From positions 1 through 18,549 of the forward strand of contig JBGPML010000010.1 in assembly GCA_041486955.1 (NCBI GenBank): a stretch of 18,549 nucleotides of DNA, in the 5' to 3' direction. Under the pieces are notes generated by a model, which saw only the letters and a program-made list of their open reading frames with translations, ran no database searches and was not told the origin of the DNA. Both the position numbers and the translations under genes were made by a program. Shown here in pieces: positions 5,191 through 13,082 of this stretch. How positions within the stretch are numbered: position 1 is the stretch's first letter; each line of letters starts with the position of its first letter. Origin of the DNA: JBGPML01 sp041486955 (GTDB taxonomy: Bacteria; Patescibacteriota; UBA1384; 2-12-FULL-50-11; DASWYB01).

Positions 5191-5300
5191 GATGAAATTG
5201 AAATCTTTCTGCGTCATCACTTCCGTTCCTCGCTCACCGTACTCCCAGGTACGACTCACTCGGAGACTCAGCTCTTCCTTGAAATATCGCCAATTTCATC
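5191..5300. repeat. 110-bp intergenic element with 10-bp perfect inverted ends
   Basis: GATGAAATTG (5191-5200) and CAATTTCATC (5291-5300) are exact inverted copies. At the centre, CGTAC and GTACG can form a hairpin with a 6-nt loop. It begins 2 nt after the galE stop and carries no reading frame. The layout fits a short palindromic dispersed repeat (ERIC- or MITE-like). Only one copy is in the window, so dispersal is unproven. Confidence 0.5.
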
Positions 5301-5322
5301 AATCTTTAAGTTGAGGTGAGAT

Positions 5323-5931
5323 ATTAAATCCGTCGCACGAAAGATCATTTCCGACACGCATTCGCTGCTTGATTCGATGCTCGATGACAATTTTCTTAAT
5401 GAGATTGATAGGGTTGGGCAAAAACTGATTGAAGCAACGAAAAATAGGCAGACAATTTTTATCGCCGGAAATGGGGGATCATGGGCTGATGCAGATCATT
5501 TTGCGGGCGAATTACGAGCTCAGTTTGAATTGAAAGGCCGAGACGCACTACCGGCATTGGCTCTACCGATTAGTCTTAGTACACTAACGGCCTGGGGCAA
5601 TGATTATAAAGATGGCTTTGAAACGGCGATGGAGAGAGATTTACAGGCGATGAGCCGGCCATACGATATTCTGATTGCCATTTCAACATCGGGGAAGGCA
5701 AAAAATATTCATCGCATCCTCAATTGGTCAAAAGCAAATCATTTGACGTCTATTGCCATCAGCGGCAACGGACTAAAAAGTGAGGCGTTCGGTAAAATGG
5801 CCGATTACCACATTAAAATCCCCCATGATCAAACGGCTAGAATACAGGAGGCGTATCAAGTGGTTATCCATATTCTCTGTTCCTATATAGATTCAATCGG
5901 GCCCAAACATGAAAACAAAAACGATAATTGA
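5323..5931 (+). CDS. gmhA: sedoheptulose 7-phosphate isomerase (SIS domain)
   Basis: This enzyme converts sedoheptulose 7-phosphate to D-glycero-D-manno-heptose 7-phosphate, the first step to ADP-heptose. From the ATT at 5323 the protein is 202 residues, a usual GmhA length, with the N-terminal helix (KSVARKIISDTHSLLDSML) of this family. The first ATG, at 5377, would remove 18 residues of that helix and has no ribosome-binding site. GAGGTGA at 5313-5319 sits correctly for the ATT, and the frame is closed by TGA at 5317. The SIS motif GNGGS (49-53) and ADADHF with His59 (metal site) match the family, though Ala-Ala-Asp-Ala-Gln is more usual. STSGKAKN follows in the second half. It overlaps hldA by 23 nt. 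Confidence 0.85.
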   Translation: MKSVARKIISDTHSLLDSMLDDNFLNEIDRVGQKLIEATKNRQTIFIAGNGGSWADADHFAGELRAQFELKGRDALPALALPISLSTLTAWGNDYKDGFETAMERDLQAMSRPYDILIAISTSGKAKNIHRILNWSKANHLTSIAISGNGLKSEAFGKMADYHIKIPHDQTARIQEAYQVVIHILCSYIDSIGPKHENKNDN

Positions 5932-6871
5932 ACGGTTTGGACAAACATCAATCGCCGTGATTGGAGATGTTATTCTTGACCGTTATATTTTTGGGAAAGT
6001 GGAACGGATTTCGCCAGAAGCACCGATTCCGATTGTTCAATGGCACGAAACGATGATTGTTCCGGGTGGTGCGGGCAACGCGGCAGCTAACATAACAAGT
6101 TTGGGGGGAGCAGCCCATATCTTTGGAGCAGTTGGCAAAGATCGCGAAGCCGAAGAACTAATTACAACTCTGGAAACACATCAGATTAAAATTGATGGAT
6201 TACTGACGCTCGATCGGCCAACAACCGAGAAGACTCGTGTGCTCGGAAACCACCAGCAGATCGTACGAATTGATCATGAAGTAATCCGACCTATATCAAC
6301 CGACGATACTCAAAATTTGGTTAAGCAGATTGAGTCGATTGTTGCAACCTGTCAGGCTGTTCTTATTTGTGACTATGCGAAAGGAGTGGTAAGCAACAAA
6401 CTTATTTCACTTATCCGGGAAATAGCCCAGCATTATTCAATTCCAATCCTTGCCGATGTTAAACCCGAGAATAAAGATTTTTATCATCACCTTGATTTTA
6501 TTACCCCTAATAGAAAAGAAGCGGGAGCGATGGCGGGAAAACCGATTCGTAACTTAGGAGAAGCAAAAACACATGGGTTAGATTTAGCTCGTGAGTTAGA
6601 GACGAATATTCTTTTGACTATGAGCGAAGAAGGCCTACTCTTGATAGAATATGAGAATGGTAACTTGCATCATCTGCCAACTAAAGCTCAGGAAGTGACA
6701 GATGTTTCAGGTGCGGGAGATACGGTGATTGCCACATTCGCGTTGGCGCTGGCAGCTGGAGCGGACAATATAACGGCCGCGACAATCGCCAATCATGCTG
6801 CATCAATCGTGGTGGCAAAACTCGGTACGGCCACAGCCTCAAAAACTGAATTATTGGAGACATTCAAATAA
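5909..6871 (+). CDS. hldA: D-glycero-beta-D-manno-heptose 7-phosphate kinase
   Basis: This kinase phosphorylates heptose 7-phosphate at C1 to the 1,7-bisphosphate; it matches the N-terminal half of HldE/RfaE. The 320-residue PfkB-family protein has DVILDRY (20-26) and SPEAP (35-39), signatures of the heptose kinase branch. It also has GGAGNAA (53-59), DYAKGV (155-160) and the PfkB signature DVSGAGDT (265-272) with catalytic Asp271. It is a stand-alone kinase, since the adenylyltransferase is encoded separately at 1447-1935. It overlaps gmhA by 23 nt and has no clear ribosome-binding site, so translational coupling is likely. It ends 1 nt before the glycosyltransferase. A GmhB phosphatase, needed next, is not in the window. 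Confidence 0.9.
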   Translation: MKTKTIIERFGQTSIAVIGDVILDRYIFGKVERISPEAPIPIVQWHETMIVPGGAGNAAANITSLGGAAHIFGAVGKDREAEELITTLETHQIKIDGLLTLDRPTTEKTRVLGNHQQIVRIDHEVIRPISTDDTQNLVKQIESIVATCQAVLICDYAKGVVSNKLISLIREIAQHYSIPILADVKPENKDFYHHLDFITPNRKEAGAMAGKPIRNLGEAKTHGLDLARELETNILLTMSEEGLLLIEYENGNLHHLPTKAQEVTDVSGAGDTVIATFALALAAGADNITAATIANHAASIVVAKLGTATASKTELLETFK

Positions 6872-6872
6872 T

Positions 6873-8063
6873 ATGTCACGAAAATATGTGTATCAAAAAG
6901 GCTATATTCGCGCTGCTATGGGTCTGTATGACCTAATTGGTGGAGTCTTGTATAAAAAGCATTCACCAAAAGAAACAATGCAACCCGCGCGGATCGTTTT
7001 GCTCGCGTTATATCAAATCGGGGATGTCGTGATGACATTCCCCTCTTTCGACGCCATTCGGAAAATGTTTCCCGACGCGGAACTAACAATAATTGCCGGT
7101 AAAGACCCGGCGCAGTTACTCCATCACAACCCTTGGCAAGCCAAAATCATTGAATATGATGCGCTATGGCAGCGAAAAGTGCGGCAACTCGGAAATTATA
7201 AGGGGAACGAAGATCGGGACAAAGCTAAAACGTACTTTGGCCAACTATTACAATCACTTCATCCTGATGTTGTACTCGTATTTCATCCTGATCTTGTTAT
7301 AAATCAGATTTTAGGACGAACGCAAATTCCTCACACGTTTGGATTTACCAATGCCGGGGCCGGATTTTATTTAACTCATCCAATTCAATTCCCCGCCACC
7401 AGTCATCAAGTCAAACGCAATTATCGTTTACCAGAAGCTGTTGCTGAAGTGTTCGGAAAGAAAGCCCCAGCATTGTCACCACCCCTCTTACACGTAACTG
7501 AAACGAGCATGAAAGAAGTTAAGCAATTGCTGGCTGACAAAAAAATAGGAGGCAAGAAAATCGCCGTCCTCCATCCATTTGCCAGCGATCCAGCACGAAA
7601 TTGGTTGCCAGAACGTTGGATTGAATTAGCCGCATGGCTCAAAGAACACCAGTTTACTCCCGTTATGATTGGCGGACCGAATGATACGTTATCAGGATCG
7701 ACAGACAACGATTTTATTAACTTTTGTGGTGCGTTAAACCTGGTCCAAACATCGGCCCTTCTAAAAATTGCCGCTATTTTTATTGGGGTTAATTCCGGGC
7801 CAGGTCATATTGCCGCCGCAGTGGGGTGTAATGTCGTGAGTCTCTTTTCCGCCACGCACGATCCAAAACGCTGGACCCCGTATGGCGAAGCGAAATCAAC
7901 CATCGTCTTATGCAAACCACCAACAGACTCTCAATTCGCGGTGCCCAAGGATAGAGAACTCGAATTACGCGTTTTGCCCCCAGATATTTCCGGCAATCCG
8001 TATAGTGATAAAATTTCGGTTGATGATGTGACCGTTGCGATTGAAAAATTAATGAGCAAATAA
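6873..8063 (+). CDS. family 9 glycosyltransferase, heptosyltransferase-like
   Basis: A 396-residue GT-B protein of the ADP-heptose:LPS heptosyltransferase family (GT9), expected to pass heptose from ADP-heptose to a cell-surface glycan. Seen in the sequence: the N-terminal donor-side motif IGDVVMTFP (49-57), and the family hallmark NSGPGHIAAA (307-316) followed by PKRWTPYG. An insert with many charged residues (about 100-120) precedes the second half of the N-domain. The open frame extends upstream to 6795 inside hldA. I chose the ATG at 6873 because it follows the hldA stop by one base and gives the normal N-terminus. The acceptor is unknown; this lineage would not be expected to make classical LPS. 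Its 3' end overlaps the convergent GT4 gene by 15 bp. Confidence 0.85.
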   Translation: MSRKYVYQKGYIRAAMGLYDLIGGVLYKKHSPKETMQPARIVLLALYQIGDVVMTFPSFDAIRKMFPDAELTIIAGKDPAQLLHHNPWQAKIIEYDALWQRKVRQLGNYKGNEDRDKAKTYFGQLLQSLHPDVVLVFHPDLVINQILGRTQIPHTFGFTNAGAGFYLTHPIQFPATSHQVKRNYRLPEAVAEVFGKKAPALSPPLLHVTETSMKEVKQLLADKKIGGKKIAVLHPFASDPARNWLPERWIELAAWLKEHQFTPVMIGGPNDTLSGSTDNDFINFCGALNLVQTSALLKIAAIFIGVNSGPGHIAAAVGCNVVSLFSATHDPKRWTPYGEAKSTIVLCKPPTDSQFAVPKDRELELRVLPPDISGNPYSDKISVDDVTVAIEKLMSK

Positions 8064-9161
8064 TTCCGAAAACTGCTTAATCATCAATTCCAGGTTAAAG
8101 TTATCAATCACTCGCTTTCGGGCGGCTTTACCCATTGATGTTATTTCGTCTGGATGGTCAACAAAATATTTTATAGCATCGGCAATTGCCTGAGGATTGT
8201 GTGCTTCGACAATCAGGCCAGTTTCTTTATCGCTCACCACTTCATTGAGCCCAACGGTGTCGGTTACAATCGCTGGACGTTCCATCGCCATGGCTTCAGC
8301 AGCGGCAATCCCGAATGATTCCCGGCGAAACGAGGCGAGAACAAAAAGATCGATCGATTGAAGAAACTGTTTCACCTCTTTGGTGAAACCCAAAAACTCA
8401 ACTTCGCTGAAAACGCCTAATTCTTCAGCTAATTGCTGCAAAGATTCGAGCTGGTCCCCGGTACCAGCAATGCGATAAATTACGCGAATATCTTTTTCCT
8501 TTAATAACGCCACAGCTCGGATAACTGAAGCAACATCTTTTTCAATCGACAATCGGGCCACGGTTCCTAATACTATGTGCTCATGCGACGGTCGCGATTG
8601 AGGTAAGAATTCATTCACATCAATACCATTATAAATAACTTTAATATTCTTTTTTTTCACGCCTAATTGTGCTAGTTGGGCCGATACTCCGTTCGATACC
8701 GTAACTATGGTGACCACGTTGGACCATAAAACATAAAAAATCCGATAGGGATTTTTGATCAGCCAACGCTCAATTTGTAAATGTTCCATCCAGAACATCC
8801 TCATATCAAACAGCCACGCCCATGGAGTAAGGAGCAATTTTTCAGTTAGTGATTGAGCATAAATGGCCGTAATAGCATATTTCTGCTTGAGTTTTAATAG
8901 CCAATAACCAAACTGCAGAAAGGTCAGGGGTGATCGAAACGTAAAAAGTAGTACCCCACGAACAGAGGTCGGTTCCGGTCCAACTGAAGCAGGATAGTGG
9001 GACCAATCATGCTCCTGCCACACTTTCAGAAGAATCGGGTCAGACCCCAAAAAAATGCAGGTATGTCCTTGATGAACCAATCCCTCCGCGAGTTGAATGG
9101 TGTGCTTTTCCCCGCCGCCAAAATGTGACTCTAACGGGAATTTTGTAAATAAAATATTCAT
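8049..9161 (-). CDS. family 4 glycosyltransferase
   Basis: A 370-residue GT-B retaining glycosyltransferase of the WaaG/MshA type. It has the N-terminal GGGEKHT loop (15-21), the donor-domain start GTVARLSIEKD (199-209), and the EX7E pattern ESFGIAAAE with Glu281 and Glu289, followed by TDTVGLNEVV. It ends near the usual length. I chose the ATG at 9161 because it follows the stop of the upstream polymerase gene by one base and begins with the typical MNILF strand. The 12-residue upstream extension would lie inside that gene. It is the last gene of the minus-strand operon and probably adds a sugar to the polysaccharide moved by the flippase upstream. The sugar is not predictable. Confidence 0.88.
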   Translation of the reverse strand: MNILFTKFPLESHFGGGEKHTIQLAEGLVHQGHTCIFLGSDPILLKVWQEHDWSHYPASVGPEPTSVRGVLLFTFRSPLTFLQFGYWLLKLKQKYAITAIYAQSLTEKLLLTPWAWLFDMRMFWMEHLQIERWLIKNPYRIFYVLWSNVVTIVTVSNGVSAQLAQLGVKKKNIKVIYNGIDVNEFLPQSRPSHEHIVLGTVARLSIEKDVASVIRAVALLKEKDIRVIYRIAGTGDQLESLQQLAEELGVFSEVEFLGFTKEVKQFLQSIDLFVLASFRRESFGIAAAEAMAMERPAIVTDTVGLNEVVSDKETGLIVEAHNPQAIADAIKYFVDHPDEITSMGKAARKRVIDNFNLELMIKQFSELFAH

Positions 9162-9162
9162 G

Positions 9163-10374
9163 TCATTCTGAAGATTCGGCGACAGAAAACACCGCAATAA
9201 TAATCAAAAAGAACCAGGCCAAAATTGCCAAATCGTTTTTAAAATATGTGGAATCGAACATGCCGTGAATGAGGATTGCTAAAGCAGCCCATCCTGCGGC
9301 AAAAGCGATAAACGAGGTTTTATTCGATTTTGCACGAATTAATCGTCTAACTACTTCGAAAATTAATATTCCGAACCCAACAACGGCAAGAAGTCCACCA
9401 GACAACCAAAGGGAAAAGATAATATTATGCGGATGCAACGCATAGGGCAACGCGGCTTGATACAGACCTGGTGTCAGCAGGGTAGTTTGCCGGAAATACT
9501 CGTGAAATTGCCCGGGTCCAATCCCCAAAAGTGGATGCTGGCTGATGAGTGAAACAGCAACATTCCAAATGGCTAATCGAAGCGTATCGGCTCCTTCAAA
9601 ATTAATATTCAGTTTCAAATAGTAGCCAAGAATCAGGATACCGACCAATCCTCCAAGGACGGCGTAGATCCTCTTTCTTTTCAAGAGATAGTACATTATT
9701 ACGAGTACGGCGAGAAGAAATAGAGTAATAAATCCGGCTCTGGACCTGGATAAATAAATAGCGGCCATAGGACTAAGCAGGAAAACTAACTTCTGCCAAT
9801 TGGGGTAAAAATAGATGCCTAAAAAAACCACTGGGGGGATGAGGTACATGGCAATAAAGTTTGGTGATTCAAAAAAAGCTAATGCTCTACCCTGATCCGC
9901 GTACTGTAATAGCGAAGGATCCGTTAATTGATATGGGAGAAGCGGGATTACCATCAGATATTGCAGAATAGTATAGAGACCAACCAAAACCACGTTGATA
10001 TAAAGTGCATTGATAAAGAGCGGAAGCGTCTTTTTATCCAGGGTTTGAGTCAGAACCCAAGCATAAATAATTGGGATCACAAACCAGCCTTTAATAATGC
10101 CGAGAGCGACTCGTTTATCAAATGCAAACCAGCTGGCGGAAGCGAGACCAATAAGAATTAAGACGACCGGCAGGAGATACGGAAAAGATTGTGTTAATTT
10201 TTCTTTTGGTAGCGATGCGGCCGTCACACAAGCTGATACAAGAATCATTATCTCAAGCAAATTTGTTGGAATACGAAAGAGCGTAAAGCGAACGTAATAG
10301 AGCGGGAGTAGCAAAATTACTGCTGCTGCTAAATAGGTCGAAATTTTTATGGCTTTTGGATTTTGTATTAACAT
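9163..10374 (-). CDS. O-antigen ligase/polymerase family membrane protein (1 of 3)
   Basis: A 403-residue protein with about 11 membrane helices. It shows the marks of the Wzy_C (O-antigen ligase/polymerase) family: YLSRSRAGFI (207-216) before a helix, a large extracytoplasmic loop (about 255-315) starting with HPLLGIGPGQF (280-290), and HPHN (314-317). The His in this position is important in WaaL-type ligases, which makes this the most ligase-like of the three paralogues. Ligase, polymerase or protein O-oligosaccharyl transferase cannot be told apart from sequence alone. Ribosome-binding site is weak (GTGGAT). It is spaced 9 nt from the upstream paralogue and 1 nt from the GT4 gene. Confidence 0.85.
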   Translation of the reverse strand: MLIQNPKAIKISTYLAAAVILLLPLYYVRFTLFRIPTNLLEIMILVSACVTAASLPKEKLTQSFPYLLPVVLILIGLASASWFAFDKRVALGIIKGWFVIPIIYAWVLTQTLDKKTLPLFINALYINVVLVGLYTILQYLMVIPLLPYQLTDPSLLQYADQGRALAFFESPNFIAMYLIPPVVFLGIYFYPNWQKLVFLLSPMAAIYLSRSRAGFITLFLLAVLVIMYYLLKRKRIYAVLGGLVGILILGYYLKLNINFEGADTLRLAIWNVAVSLISQHPLLGIGPGQFHEYFRQTTLLTPGLYQAALPYALHPHNIIFSLWLSGGLLAVVGFGILIFEVVRRLIRAKSNKTSFIAFAAGWAALAILIHGMFDSTYFKNDLAILAWFFLIIIAVFSVAESSE

Positions 10375-10383
10375 TTTAATCCA

Positions 10384-11619
10384 CTAGGTTTGTGATCGAG
10401 CAATAAGGATTGGATGGGTTGCCAGTAATGCGATCACGGAAAATGTGAGGGCCGTAACCGCCGGGTTGTCGGAAAAAACATGAAGGAAGAGACTATTAAC
10501 AATCATTGCGGTTAGACCAACCCAGATAAGATGATGTTTCACTCTTATAGCCTCTCTCACAGTTAAGCAAAACGCCGTAATAATTAACAGTAACCCTAAT
10601 ATTCCATATTCATAAAGTATCTGAAGATACCAGCTCTCTGGAATAAAAGATTGCGTCCGGACAAATGTCGCCGGTCCGGCTTCCCCGGCGCCATAACCAA
10701 ACAGAAGATTCCAAACTCCACCATCATGCAAGTAGCGATCAATCGCAATATGGATTGCGTTCACATGGCCGGAATACGATGCGCCATGGGTAAAAATATC
10801 ACGAATCTCTCCGCCGAATAGTTTTGTTAAACCGAACCATACGAGTAGGGCAAAAAAAGTAATTCCGACAAGGCTATAAATAGAGGCTGTTTTTTTAGGA
10901 CTGTAGAGAAAATAGAGGACAATAGCCACGATGAGAGCAATGAGAGCACTTCGAGAAAAAGTTAAAATGAGTAACCCCAACGCTAAAGCCATAAACCAAT
11001 TTCGCTTAGGGATAATAGTGGTGAAATAAGCAAAGACGAGGCAATGGACCAAAAAACTGCCAAATTGATTTGGGCCCGGTAACGATCCATAAACCTGGGG
11101 GATCACAATAATTTTGTGGATTTGCTGCATTCCTAGCGATGCGAGAAAAGGAGAGTCTTTAAGGAATATCCAGAGAAGTATTTGTAGTATACCCACAATA
11201 ACGACTCCCCAAAACACGTAAACTAGGATTTCCTGTATCTTGGGTTCTTCTGGATAAGCTAAACGAGTTAAAAAATAAATATAGACGCCAAGCATACTAT
11301 AGCGAAGTCCAATAATGTGATAGCCGAGCGTATGGTTGGACCAAAAGAACGATAAGAGAGCAAGTATATAAAGGGAAAGAAATATCGCGTCTAATTTCGA
11401 TAGCTTTATTGAGATATGACGAGCTCTGAAAAGAAGCGAAACAATCGTAACCGCAAAGAAAATCAAAATCAGAATCTCATACCAATCAGACATAAGAAAA
11501 AAAGGCTTACCTGCAACACCATGCGCCTCAGCAATACGGAGCCAAATACTTTGAAACGGCAATGCTACTAATGCTGCATAGAGCAGAGCGCGAGCAATTG
11601 ATTGGGTCTGCTTAAGCAT
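10384..11619 (-). CDS. O-antigen ligase/polymerase family membrane protein (2 of 3)
   Basis: A 411-residue protein with about 11 membrane helices. It has the family motif LTFSRSALIAL, a large loop with LLFGYGAGEAGPATF, and SWYLQILYEYGILGL where the first paralogue has its HPHN segment; there is no His at that place, so a polymerase role is the more likely one. The ATG at 11619 has no ribosome-binding site, because the bases upstream (AATTAACAATC) run straight into the right-hand boundary of a 187-bp palindromic element only 10 nt away. If that element is a late insertion, it may have displaced the original translation signal. Confidence 0.83.
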   Translation of the reverse strand: MLKQTQSIARALLYAALVALPFQSIWLRIAEAHGVAGKPFFLMSDWYEILILIFFAVTIVSLLFRARHISIKLSKLDAIFLSLYILALLSFFWSNHTLGYHIIGLRYSMLGVYIYFLTRLAYPEEPKIQEILVYVFWGVVIVGILQILLWIFLKDSPFLASLGMQQIHKIIVIPQVYGSLPGPNQFGSFLVHCLVFAYFTTIIPKRNWFMALALGLLILTFSRSALIALIVAIVLYFLYSPKKTASIYSLVGITFFALLVWFGLTKLFGGEIRDIFTHGASYSGHVNAIHIAIDRYLHDGGVWNLLFGYGAGEAGPATFVRTQSFIPESWYLQILYEYGILGLLLIITAFCLTVREAIRVKHHLIWVGLTAMIVNSLFLHVFSDNPAVTALTFSVIALLATHPILIARSQT

Positions 11620-11629
11620 GATTGTTAAT

Positions 11630-11816
11630 TGAACTCATTTCAAAACTCTTTTAGGAGCGAGACAGAAATAATTTTGCAGCGAAAAAGACAAACAATAAGG
11701 AGGCATAGCCAAAGCTACGTCGACGAATTGTTTGTCTTTTGTGACCAACGGAAATCCCATGGGGGCAGCCAAAATAAATCTGTTGCAGCTACCAATTGAG
11801 TTTTGAAATGAGTTCA
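11630..11816. repeat. 187-bp nested palindrome with 19-bp perfect terminal inverted repeats
   Basis: The outer arms 11630-11648 and 11798-11816 (TGAACTCATTTCAAAACTC and its complement) are identical over 19 bp. A second perfect 14-bp pair lies inside (11683-11696 and 11727-11740, AAAAGACAAACAAT), with a TAGC-CAAA-GCTA hairpin near the centre. Diverged pairing (ACAGA, ATTTTG, GC blocks) is visible between them. This looks like a MITE-type element. No clear target-site duplication is seen. A 60-codon frame spans it on the minus strand, starting ATGA over the stop of the upstream gene and ending inside the other arm. Its unusual composition makes it a probable passenger frame. The element supplies the stop codon of the third polymerase gene. 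Confidence 0.7.
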
Positions 11817-13073
11817 TGGGTTCGAATCATGACTCTGATGAGTACGGTGCCATAAATACGCCTCTGCCAGGGCAATTACAACCCAAATATAGAGGATATA
11901 GATTGTAGAAAAAAAGTTGTACTGGACACCAATTCCAAACAATGTCGCAAGTAGAACGAGGGCTGTCATATCATGGTGAACAAATCCGTGTCGCCAAAGA
12001 TTGACGATCAGAAGCAAGGCGACGCTTACTAAGGCCCCGAATCCCACAATTCCTGTTTCAGCCAAGGATTCTAAATATTGATTATTGACAATGTCGTATC
12101 CCCCATCTGGTTGACGTCCGAACTTATTGACGACGCCATAGTTGCCTAATCCAATTCCTAATATTGGATGTTCGGTAAATAATCGAAGCGCTTCTTTATA
12201 GCGTTCGATTCGCGGACTGGCCGATGAAGATTCCTGTGCCCCTTCCGCTAACGCCGCATGACTACTAAAATTTTTAATCCCTTGCATTCCAGAAGCAAAA
12301 CGAATAGAAGCATAGGATAGAGCAAGGGCAGCTAGAACAACAGCAATAAAATATCCTGCGGCGCTCCAACGAGCTTTTTCGCGAATCATTCCAACAATAA
12401 TGACTGCCAGTCCGACAAAGAAGCCAATGAACCCACCCCGAGAAAGAGTTAAGACAAAAACCCAGAGAATGACTGTCAACATCGCTAGATTCCATTTATT
12501 AGGTGATTGTTTTCCGCTTAGGATTCGAGCAGCGAGGACGAAAATTGGCAGCAGAAGGAAATTCGCGTAGTAGAGCGGCTCCATCCCCACCGATTGAATG
12601 CGAGGAAATCCAAACACAATTTTGGTATAACGATCGAGCAATCCTGTGACATGTTGGGACAGCCCAAAGACATCACCAAAGAACTGAAAGAGTCCAAAGA
12701 TAGCAGTGGTTACCGCCGCCGCAAGGAGGAATGAGGATATTTTTTTATAATCAAACGATTGTCTATAGGCTCGCGTGACTAGAATATAGCCCATCAGCAC
12801 GAAGCCTAATAATTCCGCGACGATAAGAGCACGCCCAATATCTTGAGCGACAAAAATCGACAGTAGACAGGCGACATAGAAAACAATGATCGATTTATCA
12901 ATTACTGATAATGGGAATATCTTTTTTGAGGCAATCAGTCGCGGCAATACGCCTAAAACAAAAATTATTATGACGAGTGAACTCAAGCGAACCGTAATGC
13001 CAAATACTTCCATCGATGGAATATGTTCATACGGTAAGAGAAAAAGCAAAGCGTTAGCAAGTTGATTGAGCAT
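11814..13073 (-). CDS. O-antigen ligase/polymerase family membrane protein (3 of 3)
   Basis: A 419-residue protein with about 11-12 membrane helices, the family motif LTLSRGGFIGF, and a large outer loop with EHPILGIGLGNYG. NNQYLESLAETGIVGF follows at the position where the first paralogue has HPHN. The N-terminal cytoplasm-facing segment is short. AAGGAG lies 5 nt before the ATG, the best ribosome-binding site in this operon. It follows the flippase gene by 9 nt. The stop codon TGA (11816-11814) lies within the terminal repeat of the palindromic element, so the native C-terminus may have been slightly changed by insertion. Confidence 0.85.
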   Translation of the reverse strand: MLNQLANALLFLLPYEHIPSMEVFGITVRLSSLVIIIFVLGVLPRLIASKKIFPLSVIDKSIIVFYVACLLSIFVAQDIGRALIVAELLGFVLMGYILVTRAYRQSFDYKKISSFLLAAAVTTAIFGLFQFFGDVFGLSQHVTGLLDRYTKIVFGFPRIQSVGMEPLYYANFLLLPIFVLAARILSGKQSPNKWNLAMLTVILWVFVLTLSRGGFIGFFVGLAVIIVGMIREKARWSAAGYFIAVVLAALALSYASIRFASGMQGIKNFSSHAALAEGAQESSSASPRIERYKEALRLFTEHPILGIGLGNYGVVNKFGRQPDGGYDIVNNQYLESLAETGIVGFGALVSVALLLIVNLWRHGFVHHDMTALVLLATLFGIGVQYNFFSTIYILYIWVVIALAEAYLWHRTHQSHDSNP

Positions 13074-13082
13074 GAAGACTCC

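Noticed and set aside
11635..11817. 60-codon frame spanning the 187-bp element with an ATGA overlap to the upstream gene.
   Set aside because: Its start and end are formed by the inverted repeats and the composition is unlike a real protein; kept only as a note on the element.
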